In this document: positions 9,420-18,675 of the stretch, piece after piece
Layout of the letters: each line of letters opens with the position of its first letter
Position numbering within the stretch: the first letter of the stretch is position 1
Translations under genes and position numbers: made by a program
Source: Promethearchaeia archaeon
GTDB taxonomy: Archaea > Asgardarchaeota > Lokiarchaeia > Sigyniarchaeales > SOKP01
NCBI GenBank assembly: GCA_029856105.1
Contig: JAHQWH010000036.1
Location: 1-50,466 of the forward strand
Direction: 5' to 3'
Length of the DNA: 50,466 nucleotides
The notes under the pieces: generated by a model
Told to the model about the DNA's origin: nothing
Database searches by the model: none
What the model saw: the letters and a program-made list of their open reading frames with translations, nothing else

Positions 9420-10391
9420 TTAAGCTTCCAATAATTTTTGGAGAATCAAAGGCATAGAATAAATATCCCAATAGTTATGTTCAATAATTTCTTTTACTAA
9501 TCCCACATATCTTAAAGAATCTTCCAAATACTTTTTGTAGCACAATCCAACTAATCCACTTGGTAATTCGTTATCCCTTTTCAGATTTAATAGTTTATCT
9601 TCCATGTTTGTTAGCGTATATTTCTCGAAGCTTCCTCTGTATTTCCTACGGCAATTATGATATAGGTCTATATGGTGAAATTTTGTGTTAAACCTCTCGT
9701 AGGGCTCTTCCTCGTTAGTAATCATTGGATTTTCGTCAAAAAAATACAGAAAACGGTTGGCGATGTAAGGAATATCAAATGATTTTCCGTTATAGCTAAT
9801 TAGACATTTAAAATTCGGTAAAATTGCCGTTTTAAGGTGCTCATTCATTGCGATCTCCTCTTCCAAGTCTCTTGCAAAAAGTATGCGGATTTCAAATTTA
9901 TCGTTTTTAAAAAATCCTAACCCAATAACAATTATGGGACTATCATACAATCCTAAAGTTTCTATATCGAGAAAAAGGAAATCCTCCTTATCAAAACAAA
10001 AAGCAACATCTAAATCGTAAATATATCTATTTCTACACAGAAGGTTGTATTTTTTATTTTCAATTAGATCCAAGATATGACGAGCAGATTCGTTGTATTT
10101 TAAATTAGTTCTCAAATCGTACAGAGATTGTACTCCTTTTTTATTTAGTTGATGTTCTATATTTTCACCAATATAATAAACCGTCTTTAAGTTACGAAGA
10201 AGTTTATTCCTTGAGAGAGTTAAATTTAAGTCGCATGAAAAAGTCTCTTCTTTCCAAGTAATTTCCATGAACTGCCCCATGCTATTTCTTACAATGGTGT
10301 GATTGCGGAAAATATCTTCGATTTTCTTGTCCTTAAATTGATCTGCTAAGTGAGTTATATCAAATGTCTCGAAGTTATAGAAGTAATCCAT
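9420..10391 (-). CDS. RNase H-like (YprB/RNase_H_2) exonuclease family protein
   Basis: A 323-residue protein with the DEDD-type exonuclease pattern of the RNase_H_2 family. FLDIETLG (first two acids) lies near residue 142, CLISYNGKSFDIPYIANRF supplies the third acidic site, and YTLTNMEDKL...DNELPSG matches the last conserved block of YprB-like proteins. The N-terminal 130 residues resemble the helical leader of these proteins. It likely degrades nucleic acid ends, with specificity unknown. The ATG at 10391 is favoured over a TTG two codons upstream. Confidence 0.75.
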   Translation of the reverse strand: MDYFYNFETFDITHLADQFKDKKIEDIFRNHTIVRNSMGQFMEITWKEETFSCDLNLTLSRNKLLRNLKTVYYIGENIEHQLNKKGVQSLYDLRTNLKYNESARHILDLIENKKYNLLCRNRYIYDLDVAFCFDKEDFLFLDIETLGLYDSPIIVIGLGFFKNDKFEIRILFARDLEEEIAMNEHLKTAILPNFKCLISYNGKSFDIPYIANRFLYFFDENPMITNEEEPYERFNTKFHHIDLYHNCRRKYRGSFEKYTLTNMEDKLLNLKRDNELPSGLVGLCYKKYLEDSLRYVGLVKEIIEHNYWDIYSMPLILQKLLEA

Positions 10392-10478
10392 TATCAATAA
10401 TAAATAAGAATTTTTATTTAATAATTCAAACTCTGAAAATTTATAATAAAACTAAATAAATAAGGAAAAATGGATTTT

Positions 10479-11813
10479 TTAATAATCAATTTTAGGGATA
10501 TAATCTTCATTTTCTCTGCGTGGAGGCTTGTATTTAAAGAATCTTCGAGATTCACTGTCCTCTAGCACATAATTACTGCCCCCGCCATGTACCATACAAT
10601 AGGGGTCAAAAAGACCAATTTCATTGGCGTATTGTCTAGTAAAACCCCGACCACCCATAGTTCTGAAACAATGAATAGCGCTTTCAAACCCTAGTTCCGT
10701 TGTACTTATTTTTAAGCCCATTGTATTGGCTGCCATTAATTTAGAACCCACTAATTCGGGATGTTCGTCTAATTGCCTTACATATTGTATCATAGCAGAA
10801 ATTAATAAATTCAACTCTCGAATTTTTCGAGATATTGGAAATCGTATAACTTGATATTGATGTAATCTATGTTTAAATTGTTTACGCTGGAGGGCGTAGG
10901 CATGAGAATAAATCAATTTTTTCATGGTGTCACCTAAAGCCTCGGCACTTATAACCAAACGCTCTTCTGTTAATTGATGAAACATAATATCTAATCCATG
11001 TCCTTTAAGTAGATTTTCTTTTGGAATTTCAGTTCTGTCAAATATCAATCGGCTGACAAACGCATCGGTCATGCCATATGTTCTAACCCGAGAACTTAGA
11101 AAGTTTTTTAACTTCTGATTCTCCGTATCGACTATAACAGCGGCTAATTGTCCATTATTTAATCTCCCATATAAAATCATGTAATCAGCGATCATACCGT
11201 TAGTTATAAACAGTTTTTTACCTTTTGCGATTATTTTATCGTCTTTTTCTAGTAAAGATAATTCCATATTAAAAATATCAGACCCTGCGTTAAATTCAGT
11301 CATAGCAGAAGCAGCAATTTGACCATCTTTTGCAACAGGAGTTAAAAAATTTTCTTTTTGAGCATCATTGGAAGCGTAATTCACAGGATTGCAATAAAGC
11401 GTGCCTCCTGCAAGTCGCCCCATCTCTACGCTATAATTACCGGCAATATATCTCTCGCTATATTCACTCCACCGGCCACCACATAAAGCATAGGCAATTA
11501 AAGCGTTCCTAGTAATCCGCCCTACATCATAATCTTCTATGTTAAGAACTGTGGAATAATATCCTTTATTAGATAACTTTTTCATTATTCCAATAACTAT
11601 TTCTTTCTTTTTGTCTTGAGTAGGTTCCTCAACAAGATAGTTTAATTCTTCTAATTTCCTTAGTTCTGGATCAAGCTCTTTCTCCATAAATTCATAAAGT
11701 TCTGCTAAAAATTCTTTTTCTTGAGCGGTAAGCATGGGATTATTCAGTAAATCTAATTCTGGTACATATTTTTGGATTTTGATTTTTTCAAACTCTCTGA
11801 TTCTTGTATCCAT
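10479..11813 (-). CDS. Acyl-CoA dehydrogenase family protein
   Basis: A 444-residue flavoprotein of the acyl-CoA dehydrogenase fold: an N-terminal helical domain, then AASAMTEFNAGSDIF and GKKLFITNGMIADYMI of the beta domain, and the C-terminal helical domain with CFRTMGGRGFTRQY. It introduces a double bond into an acyl-CoA. The YEGT-type catalytic Glu of medium-chain enzymes is replaced by HGGGSN, but LTEERLV on the preceding helix supplies a Glu where isovaleryl- and long-chain enzymes have theirs. The gene is divergent from the thiolase/DUF35 pair across a 185-base region with a palindrome, suggesting shared control. The substrate is not predictable. Confidence 0.85.
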   Translation of the reverse strand: MDTRIREFEKIKIQKYVPELDLLNNPMLTAQEKEFLAELYEFMEKELDPELRKLEELNYLVEEPTQDKKKEIVIGIMKKLSNKGYYSTVLNIEDYDVGRITRNALIAYALCGGRWSEYSERYIAGNYSVEMGRLAGGTLYCNPVNYASNDAQKENFLTPVAKDGQIAASAMTEFNAGSDIFNMELSLLEKDDKIIAKGKKLFITNGMIADYMILYGRLNNGQLAAVIVDTENQKLKNFLSSRVRTYGMTDAFVSRLIFDRTEIPKENLLKGHGLDIMFHQLTEERLVISAEALGDTMKKLIYSHAYALQRKQFKHRLHQYQVIRFPISRKIRELNLLISAMIQYVRQLDEHPELVGSKLMAANTMGLKISTTELGFESAIHCFRTMGGRGFTRQYANEIGLFDPYCMVHGGGSNYVLEDSESRRFFKYKPPRRENEDYIPKIDY

Positions 11814-11938
11814 ATTATTTCAATCATTTTTTTAATTTTTAAACTTTATTTTAGTTCTAATTAATTCTTTTGTGAATAAAATTTAAATTGATCATAATTA
11901 GAAATCTTTTAATCATAGTGAAATTAAAATATCATATC

Positions 11939-11961
11939 AATTAGATATTTAAAATCTAATT
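11939..11961. promoter_or_regulatory. Perfect 8-bp inverted repeat in divergent promoter region
   Basis: AATTAGAT and its exact complement ATCTAATT are separated by seven bases (ATTTAAA). The repeat lies 38 bases upstream of the thiolase ATG and covers TATTTAAAA, a plausible archaeal TATA element. The position between divergent acyl-CoA dehydrogenase and thiolase genes fits an operator for a dimeric repressor. The region is AT-rich, so chance is possible. Confidence 0.4.
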
Positions 11962-11998
11962 ATTAAAAAAGAATTTTATTAAAAAAAGTGAATAAAAA

Positions 11999-13420
11999 AT
12001 GATTAAATTTAGCGATAAACAACTGAAAATCCCCAAAATGTCTAAACCTGTATACTTAGCTACTGTAGGCATGTCAAAATTCGACCGTGCTTTCCCTGAA
12101 ACTCGAACGGAGGAGTTATGTGTCCAAGCTTTAACGGCAGCTGCTGATTTTGTTAAGATGACCCCTGCTGAATTGAAAAGTTTCATTCATACTGCTTATT
12201 ACGGTCATTTTGCGGACCATTTTGGAGATCAATTATTAGGAGAAGCAGTCATTCACGATAGACTTGGTCTGGATCCATTAGGAACCATCGGTGTCAAAAC
12301 GGGCGGAGCTACGGGAGGATCCACCATGTGGGAGGCAATTAAAACCGTTGCATCAGGGTATAGCGATTGTGCCCTTGCTTTAGGTTGGGAGAGAATGGAT
12401 GAAGTTCCAACTGATGAAGGTAATCATCTCATTTCTGCAGCTGCAGATAAAGATTGGGAAACTCCATTAGGTCATATCTACACGGGTTACTACGCTGTAA
12501 TGGCTCAAAGATATTGGCAAATTTTTGGTAAAGCAGAAGAATCTTTTAGGAAAACTATGGCAGAAATTGCTGTCAAAAACCGTGGTTATGCAAGAATGAA
12601 TCCTCACGCACATGGACCTATGGAGATCACTGTTGAAGATGTAATCAATTCTCCTGTCATTGCTTATCCCTTACGTGCCTTGGATTGTTGTTTAATGAGC
12701 GTAGGATCTGCTTGCGGCGTTGTTTGCGATGAAAAAACTGCTTATGAGATAACTGATAACCCTCTTCGAATATGGATAGGTGCTGGAAGTCATACACTAA
12801 GAGTGGCTGATCGTCGTAATATGAAAATACCCCTTTTACCAAACGAAAAACCAGGACAATACGATAATTTAGGTAAAAGATTTCCTGGAGCCGATAGGTA
12901 TCCCGGTTTTAGTAGTTTTTTAGCTGCTCGTGTGGCGGCTTATTATGCCTATAACATGACTGGGGTTGTTGATCCAATTGATGATCTTGATGTTGTAGAA
13001 CTACACGATGCCTTTACAATTAGCGATATTCAAACTTATGAGGACATAGGTATTACTCCTTATGGAGATGGGCGTAGTTATATTGAGTCTGGTGAAGCAT
13101 ACCATACAAACCCAAACACTAAAAAACCAGGTAAATTACCTAGCAATTTATGTGGTGGATTAATCGGTTGTATGCATGCTGTTGGAGCAACCGGGCTTAT
13201 GCAAATTGCAGAAATTGGATATCATATATGGAATCGATGGGACGAAATTCATGAGCCCCATGAAAAATGGGACGCTTTTGGTAGAGAAAAACCGAAAGAT
13301 TGGTCAAGCCTTCAAGTAAAAGGGGCAAAAAGAGGTTTAGCAATAAGTCATGCTGGTGTGGGCTCTCATGTAACTTGTACAATTTTAATGCATCCAAATC
13401 ACTTAATCAAGGAGGAATAA
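11999..13420 (+). CDS. Thiolase-fold protein lacking the nucleophilic Cys (Ltp/SCPx-like)
   Basis: A 473-residue protein of the thiolase superfamily. The N-terminal half contains YLATVGMSKFDR and, at the position of the nucleophilic cysteine (xCASG in thiolases), TGGATGGS with Gly instead. The C-terminal half has VVELHDAFTISDIQ and GCMHAVGATG, retaining the His of that loop. It is longer than typical archaeal thiolases (about 390) because of extra sequence after AGSHTLRVAD and a C-terminal extension. It is followed five bases later by a DUF35 gene whose Shine-Dalgarno site lies in this gene's last codons, so the two are co-translated. Bacterial Ltp2-DUF35 complexes do retro-aldol cleavage, a possible role here. 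A Claisen-type role cannot be excluded. Confidence 0.82.
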   Translation: MIKFSDKQLKIPKMSKPVYLATVGMSKFDRAFPETRTEELCVQALTAAADFVKMTPAELKSFIHTAYYGHFADHFGDQLLGEAVIHDRLGLDPLGTIGVKTGGATGGSTMWEAIKTVASGYSDCALALGWERMDEVPTDEGNHLISAAADKDWETPLGHIYTGYYAVMAQRYWQIFGKAEESFRKTMAEIAVKNRGYARMNPHAHGPMEITVEDVINSPVIAYPLRALDCCLMSVGSACGVVCDEKTAYEITDNPLRIWIGAGSHTLRVADRRNMKIPLLPNEKPGQYDNLGKRFPGADRYPGFSSFLAARVAAYYAYNMTGVVDPIDDLDVVELHDAFTISDIQTYEDIGITPYGDGRSYIESGEAYHTNPNTKKPGKLPSNLCGGLIGCMHAVGATGLMQIAEIGYHIWNRWDEIHEPHEKWDAFGREKPKDWSSLQVKGAKRGLAISHAGVGSHVTCTILMHPNHLIKEE

Positions 13421-13425
13421 AAATA

Positions 13426-14025
13426 ATGCCAAAAACTGAAGAAGAAAAAGGTTTTGTTTCTGTTATTAATGGAAGATACAAACCAAAAGGAAAATTTCAT
13501 ATCATTGAGGCAAATCAACCGATTTTTAACAAAGACACAGGAAAATTAGCTGGTGTTACAAATCCTAGAGATATGACTTATATCCACTCTTATGGTGGTG
13601 AAGCTATTTTTTTCGAATCTCTTAGTAAGGGAAAATTGATGGCTACAAGATGCGATAATGATAAATGTGATTTCAAAGGATCGATCTACCTACCTTTCAG
13701 GATTTATTGCCCAGATTGTCTACGAAAAATGTTTGCAATTGATTTTACTGAGAAAGCAAAAAATAGCGCCAGAATTCATTCCTTCATTATAACCCATCGA
13801 GCGGGAGCGTTTAATACCCTAAAAAAGCCAATTAAATTCATTAATATAGAATTTGATGGTGCAGTCACAATATTAATGAGTTATCTCTCGGTAGGAGACC
13901 CCGAACTAGAAAAACGCGTGGTACCCATTTTTAAAACAAAAAACCCCACTTATACTATAATGGATCTCTCATTTGTTCCCGAAGGAACCTCAGAATCGGA
14001 ATTACCTGAAGGATTTACTTTTTAA
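13426..14025 (+). CDS. DUF35 zinc-ribbon/OB-fold acyl-CoA-binding partner protein
   Basis: A 199-residue protein. Residues about 65-105 form a zinc ribbon with RCDNDKC and YCPDC, and the rest is an OB-fold-like beta domain ending in SFVPEG. In archaea and bacteria DUF35 proteins bind thiolase-fold enzymes and hold CoA intermediates. The ATG at 13426 is chosen because GGAGG lies nine or so bases upstream and overlaps the thiolase stop region; a longer frame from 13300 overlaps the thiolase and has no such support. It is longer at the N-terminus than its paralogues at 18676, 19181 and 31076. Confidence 0.82.
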   Translation: MPKTEEEKGFVSVINGRYKPKGKFHIIEANQPIFNKDTGKLAGVTNPRDMTYIHSYGGEAIFFESLSKGKLMATRCDNDKCDFKGSIYLPFRIYCPDCLRKMFAIDFTEKAKNSARIHSFIITHRAGAFNTLKKPIKFINIEFDGAVTILMSYLSVGDPELEKRVVPIFKTKNPTYTIMDLSFVPEGTSESELPEGFTF

Positions 14026-14042
14026 GTTTTAATATTTTCTTA

Positions 14043-14052
14043 TTTTTTTTTT
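14043..14052 (+). terminator. Oligo-T terminator after thiolase-DUF35 pair
   Basis: A run of ten T lies 18 bases after the DUF35 stop codon, matching the intrinsic oligo-T terminators of archaea. No stem-loop is needed or seen. Confidence 0.45.
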
Positions 14053-14143
14053 AATTCCTTTTAAAATGTTTAATGAGTATAATCTTCTTTTAATAAATGA
14101 AAATTTTAGTGTATTGAAATTAAAAGAAAAAAAGTAAAAGAAT

Positions 14144-15031
14144 TTATTGTTGATAAAGATGTAATATTTTTCTCGCTTCTTCAGGCGTAGCAATTTCTCG
14201 CCCTGCTATTTTCGAAACTTTAGCGGCCCATTCTACTTGTTCCCACGAGCCTTTAGCTAATGCTCCATCAACTGTACGGATATTATCTTCTAAACCAACC
14301 CTTATGTGTCCACCCATTGCTGCGGCGCACATTCCTGCTTGAAATTGATTTCTTGCTACTCCACACACACTCCAGCTAGCGTCAGGTGGTTTTAAATTAA
14401 GCAAATGTGCTAAATTTTCGAAAGAAAAAGGGACACCACCCAAAACTCCAAAAACAAATTGGAAGTGAAGAGGTGGATCCAGAATCACCTTCGCTTGTTT
14501 GCTAAGATGAAGAATGTTATACATGCCTCCAAAATCATATACTTCGATTTCTGGTTTAACTTGATTTTTTTTCATTGTTTTCGCGAATTTTTGAATCGTA
14601 TCAAATGTATTTGCGAATATAGCCTTAGCACCAAGTCCAACGGCTCCTGTTTTATGGTCTCCAACAGCGAAGTTCATTGAATTGGAATTTAAGGAAGCAA
14701 TTGGAGGTTTAAATGTTGTAACAGGAGCTATTCTTTGTTTATCAGTTACTATTAAACTGATAGCAGAACTTAAGTTGATTAGAATATCTGGAGCCTTTTC
14801 TTTGATGTTATCTAATACGGCTTTAATTATTTCTAATTCGTGCGTTGGATTGCCTTTTTCTGGGTCTCTTGCGTGGATGTGCACAATTGCTGCTCCTGCA
14901 TCGTAACATTTTTTTGCCTCATCCCCAAATTCTTCGGGTGTATATGGAACAGCGGGATTTTGAGATTTTATCGTCGCAGCACCGGCGAGAGCGGCTGTTA
15001 TAACTAATTTTTTTGATAAATCTTCTGACAT
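14144..15031 (-). CDS. Beta-keto acid cleavage enzyme (BKACE, DUF849), copy 1
   Basis: A 295-residue TIM-barrel protein of the BKACE family, which includes 3-keto-5-aminohexanoate cleavage enzyme (Kce). These enzymes combine a beta-keto acid with acetyl-CoA to give acetoacetate and a new CoA ester. Family marks are the zinc-binding HIHARDPE near residues 46-53, NLSSAISL in the substrate region and GHIRVGLEDN near residue 250 with the metal-ligand Glu. Length is normal. It is a clear paralogue of the next gene upstream on the same strand. The leader AAATAGGTATA just before the ATG is also shared, so the duplication included the ribosome-binding region. The actual keto acid is unknown. Confidence 0.9.
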   Translation of the reverse strand: MSEDLSKKLVITAALAGAATIKSQNPAVPYTPEEFGDEAKKCYDAGAAIVHIHARDPEKGNPTHELEIIKAVLDNIKEKAPDILINLSSAISLIVTDKQRIAPVTTFKPPIASLNSNSMNFAVGDHKTGAVGLGAKAIFANTFDTIQKFAKTMKKNQVKPEIEVYDFGGMYNILHLSKQAKVILDPPLHFQFVFGVLGGVPFSFENLAHLLNLKPPDASWSVCGVARNQFQAGMCAAAMGGHIRVGLEDNIRTVDGALAKGSWEQVEWAAKVSKIAGREIATPEEARKILHLYQQ

Positions 15032-15112
15032 TTTATATACCTATTTTTATTTTCGATTTTATTAAATTTAAAAATTTTTTCTTATTTTTTTAATTCTTCG
15101 TAAAAATATTAT

Positions 15113-15121
15113 AAAAAAAAA
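15113..15121 (-). terminator. Oligo-T (minus strand) after BKACE copy 2
   Basis: Nine consecutive A on the + strand read as T9 on the minus strand, about 45 bases after the stop of the BKACE gene at 15167-16066. This suggests the two BKACE genes can be transcribed separately. Confidence 0.35.
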
Positions 15122-15166
15122 TATAATGGTTTAGAATTAAACTTGAGTTTAAATTCAACCTAATCC

Positions 15167-16066
15167 TTATAGTGACACATGTTCTTGCTTTAGATGAAAT
15201 ATTTTTCTTGCTTCTTCACCTTGTGCTAGTTCTCTCCCGGCTATTTTTGCAACTTTAGCGGCCCATTCTACTTGTTCCCACGAGCCTTTAGCTAACTCAC
15301 CTGAAACGGCACGAGTGTTGTCCTCTAAACCAACACGGATATGTCCGCCCCATGCGGCAGCACATAATCCAGCTTGAAATTGTTGCTTAGAAACGCCACA
15401 AACGCTCCAAGTAGCATTCGAAGGCTTTAGATCGAGCATTAAAGCGAGATTTCTTGGTGTGAATGGAATTCCTCCAAGTACGCCCCATACAAACTGGAAA
15501 TGAAGCGGTTGAGTGAATGCACCTTCTTGTCTATTTAGGAAAAGCATACTATATATACCTCCTAAGTCGTAAATTTCCATTTCCGGTTTAGTTCCAGCTT
15601 TTTTCATCTCTTTCGCAAATTTCGAAATAGTTTTAAATGTGTTTGCGAAGATATTTCCTGCTCCCATACCAACTTTTCCTGTTCTGTAATCACCAACTGC
15701 GAAATTCATGGACGCAGTATTTAACGAAGCTAAAGGTGGTTTGAAGGTTTGAACCGGCGCTATTCTTTGTTTATCAGTAGCAACTGAACTAATTGCACTA
15801 CTTAAGTTGATTATTAAATCTGGTGATTTTGATTTTATATTATCTAACACTGCTTTTATTAAATCTAAGTCATGCGTTGGATTACCTTTTTCGGGATGTC
15901 GAGCATGGATATGGACAATCGCAGCACCCGCATCATAACATTTTTTCGCTTCATCTCCAAATTCTTCTGCTGTATATGGAACGCTTGGATTATTTTCCTT
16001 AGTTGTGATTGCACCAGCTAATGCTGCTGAAATAACTAACTTATTTTCTGGGTTCGATTCTGACAT
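15167..16066 (-). CDS. Beta-keto acid cleavage enzyme (BKACE, DUF849), copy 2
   Basis: A 299-residue paralogue of the preceding BKACE, highly similar by eye along its whole length (for example GDEAKKCYDAGAAIVHIHAR and GHIRVGLEDNTR in both). The metal-binding HIHAR and GLEDN motifs are intact. Differences cluster around the substrate pocket (FVWGVLGGIPFTPRNLALML against FVFGVLGGVPFSFENLAHLL), which suggests divergence in substrate rather than a redundant copy. The 293-base region upstream (16067-16359) is divergent to a thiolase operon and is AT-rich with no gene. Copy 2 is closest to that promoter region. Confidence 0.9.
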   Translation of the reverse strand: MSESNPENKLVISAALAGAITTKENNPSVPYTAEEFGDEAKKCYDAGAAIVHIHARHPEKGNPTHDLDLIKAVLDNIKSKSPDLIINLSSAISSVATDKQRIAPVQTFKPPLASLNTASMNFAVGDYRTGKVGMGAGNIFANTFKTISKFAKEMKKAGTKPEMEIYDLGGIYSMLFLNRQEGAFTQPLHFQFVWGVLGGIPFTPRNLALMLDLKPSNATWSVCGVSKQQFQAGLCAAAWGGHIRVGLEDNTRAVSGELAKGSWEQVEWAAKVAKIAGRELAQGEEARKIFHLKQEHVSL

Positions 16067-16359
16067 TTTTTATACCTATTTTTAATAGTATGGATTGTAA
16101 TAAATATTATAATTTTATTGTTGAATAAAAATTAAGTATCTTTCTATTTAAATTTTAAAAGTATGATAATTCTTAAAAAAGACTGGTTTTAAAAATTTCC
16201 TTTAAAGATCTACAAAATTGATCATAAATTAGGGAAAAATGATTGATTCTCAAAATTTAAAAAATAGAACTATTGAAAATTTTTTATACCTAATTCAATA
16301 TTTATGATTATAGCATTTTGATAAATATTTTAAATAAAATAAAAAGGAAAAAAACAGAT

Positions 16360-17502
16360 ATGGATAAAGTAGGAATAGTTGGATGTACACAAACTAAATA
16401 CGAAGCAGATAAAATCGATCAAACTTACTCCGAACTTGTTTTTGAAGTTGTAAAAAAGCTTTACAACGAATTAGGAATTACTAATGACGATATAGGGTGC
16501 GTTATTACTAGTTCCAATGATTTTAACGATGGTAGAACGATCGCAAACATGGCTATACAAGATGCTGTAGGATCTGTTGGAAAAGCAGAGTCTAGAGTCT
16601 CTGGAGATGGTGCTTTCGCTTATATTTACGGCGCAATGAGAATTTTGTCAGAGTCATTCGATACGGTAATGGTAGTTTCACATTGTAAATGCTCTGAAGT
16701 TAACCAATATTTAGTAAACAATACAATTTTTGATCCTTATTATCAAAGACATTTAGGTTTAGATCAAATTTCATCAGCAGGTTTAATGGCTAACATGTAT
16801 ATGAATAAATATGGTGTGACTGAAGACCAAGCCGCTAAAGTTGTAGTTAAAAATCGGAAAAACGCTCTCAATAATCCTTATGCGCATTTACAGAAAGAAG
16901 TTTCAATTAACGATGTTCTTAATTCAAAGATGATGGCACATCCTCTAAAAGAATTAGATTTCCCTCCTTTCTCAGATGGTGCGGTGGCTATGCTATTAGC
17001 AAAAGAAGATATAGCTAAAAAGATGACAGATACGCCCGTTTGGCTTAATGGTTATGGAAGTTGTACTGATGCGTATTATTTAGGCCATAGGAACATGACG
17101 GATTTGGTAGGTTTAGAATTAGCCGCTAAGCAAGCTTACAAAATGGCGGGTATTACCGATCCTATTAAAGAAATGGATGTTTGTGAAGTAAGCGAAAACT
17201 TCAGTGCTCACGAATTAATGATTTACGAAGCACTAGGATTATGCGGTCCTGGAGAAGGTGGAAAATTTATAGAGGGAGGGGAAACAGAGATGAATGGTTC
17301 TATTCCAGTAAATCCCTCCGGAGGCGTGTTATCGAGTAATCCCATAATGGCAAATGGTTTAATTAGAGTCGCTGAAATTGCGTTACAATTGAAGGGTAAG
17401 GCAGGGAAAAGACAAATTCCTAACGCAAAAACGGGTTTAGCTTACGGAATGAACGGAATATGTTCTCAAGGAAACTGTGTATTAATATTTGGAGGCGAAT
17501 GA
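16360..17502 (+). CDS. Thiolase-fold protein, subunit 1 of tandem pair
   Basis: A 380-residue thiolase-superfamily protein starting at MDKVGIVGCTQTKY. At the site of the nucleophilic cysteine the sequence reads VSGDGAFAY, with no Cys. The C-terminal GHP loop reads GGVLSSNPIMANG, without the His. Both losses argue against a classical thiolase. It is the first gene of a tight run (two bases to the next thiolase-like gene, then two DUF35 genes). Such thiolase-thiolase-DUF35-DUF35 sets suggest a hetero-oligomeric complex. The ATG at 16360 is chosen over an upstream TTG (16318); AAAAGGAAA precedes it. Confidence 0.82.
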   Translation: MDKVGIVGCTQTKYEADKIDQTYSELVFEVVKKLYNELGITNDDIGCVITSSNDFNDGRTIANMAIQDAVGSVGKAESRVSGDGAFAYIYGAMRILSESFDTVMVVSHCKCSEVNQYLVNNTIFDPYYQRHLGLDQISSAGLMANMYMNKYGVTEDQAAKVVVKNRKNALNNPYAHLQKEVSINDVLNSKMMAHPLKELDFPPFSDGAVAMLLAKEDIAKKMTDTPVWLNGYGSCTDAYYLGHRNMTDLVGLELAAKQAYKMAGITDPIKEMDVCEVSENFSAHELMIYEALGLCGPGEGGKFIEGGETEMNGSIPVNPSGGVLSSNPIMANGLIRVAEIALQLKGKAGKRQIPNAKTGLAYGMNGICSQGNCVLIFGGE

Positions 17503-17504
17503 AT

Positions 17505-18671
17505 ATGACAAAACACGATGTGGCCGTTGTCGGCATGGGTCAAACTAAATTCAGAAGTAAGAGAAGAGATGTTAATATCCCTGAAATGATATACGAAGCC
17601 GTTAAAATGGCTCTTGACGATGCTCAACTTGAACCTAAAGAGATAGATGCCATAATAATTGGGAATATGGACCATTTTGAAGGAATTAATTTCTCTGAAT
17701 TGTTCTGTGGAATTGAAGGTGCTCCTGGATATTTAAAACCTGTAGTTAAGGTTGCAACAGGAGGCACAACCGGTAGTTCCTTAGCTATATGTGGTTATCA
17801 CAATGTTGCCTCAGGAATTTATAACAAGGTTTTAGTTGTTGGTTGGGAAAAATTAAACGAAGGTGGAGCTACTACTGGGATAATAACGGCATTTGATCCG
17901 GTATGGGAAAGACCATCTTTAGCCGGTGCTCTCGGTCCACTAGCCCTTATGGCAGGTATGTATTCGGCCAAATATGGAATAACATCAGAACAAGCAGCAA
18001 AAGTTACTGTAAAAAATAGGAGTAACGCGGCAAATAATCCATTTGCACATTTACAGATGCCAAATATTACCGTTGATTATGTTATGAGCTCTCAAATGAT
18101 ATCATATCCTTTAAGGCTACACGATGTTTGCCCTCAAAGCGAAGGCGCTTGTGCTCTTATTTACGCTAATGAGGAAGAAACTAAAAAGATAACCGATAAC
18201 CCCGCTTGGTTCCACGCGGTAGAAACTGCCCATTATTACACTTTTGGCACTGATGAAGCAATGTTCGATCTTCCTACTGCTACAATCGCGTCTAAGAAAG
18301 CTTATAAAAAAGCAGGCATTAAAAACCCCGTAAAGGATTTAGATGTAGCAGAAATCTATGAACCGACATCTTGGAGCGAACTTTCATGGACCGAAGCTTT
18401 AGGTTTTTGCAAACCTGGTGAAGGCGGAAAATTATTAGACGAAGGAATAACATTAATGAGTGGAGAGTTTCCTGTCAATCCCTCAGGTGGCGTTTTAAGC
18501 ACAAATCCTATTGGGGCTACGGCATTAGTGCGAGTTGCAGAAGCTGCAATTCAAGTAATGGGAAGGGGTGAGAAAAGACAAGTACCCGATGTAGAAAAAG
18601 CTCTCGCAATGGGATTTGGCGGAAGTCTTTGGACGGAAATTCTAATATTAGGAAAAGAACCTTTGAGGTGA
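17505..18671 (+). CDS. Thiolase-fold protein, subunit 2 of tandem pair
   Basis: A 388-residue paralogue of the preceding gene. KHDVAVVGMGQTKF begins the fold; the nucleophile position is ATGGTTGSS (Gly in place of Cys) and the C-terminal loop is GGVLSTNPIGATA (Asn in place of His). AEIYEPTSWSELSW replaces the ELHDAF type seen in the 11999 protein, so this pair is a separate subgroup. The ATG at 17505 has GGAGG nine bases upstream; another ATG at 17499 overlaps the previous stop but is too near the site. The stop codon region carries GAGGTGAT, the ribosome site for the next gene. This subunit probably works in complex with the 16360 product and DUF35 partners. Confidence 0.82.
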   Translation: MTKHDVAVVGMGQTKFRSKRRDVNIPEMIYEAVKMALDDAQLEPKEIDAIIIGNMDHFEGINFSELFCGIEGAPGYLKPVVKVATGGTTGSSLAICGYHNVASGIYNKVLVVGWEKLNEGGATTGIITAFDPVWERPSLAGALGPLALMAGMYSAKYGITSEQAAKVTVKNRSNAANNPFAHLQMPNITVDYVMSSQMISYPLRLHDVCPQSEGACALIYANEEETKKITDNPAWFHAVETAHYYTFGTDEAMFDLPTATIASKKAYKKAGIKNPVKDLDVAEIYEPTSWSELSWTEALGFCKPGEGGKLLDEGITLMSGEFPVNPSGGVLSTNPIGATALVRVAEAAIQVMGRGEKRQVPDVEKALAMGFGGSLWTEILILGKEPLR

Positions 18672-18675
18672 TAAT

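Noticed and set aside
12657..12842. Antisense open frame within the thiolase gene
   Set aside because: It is fully inside a well-supported gene and has no recognisable protein features.
13300..13425. Longer DUF35 protein starting inside the thiolase gene
   Set aside because: A good ribosome site lies just before the ATG at 13426 and the upstream residues are out-of-frame thiolase sequence.
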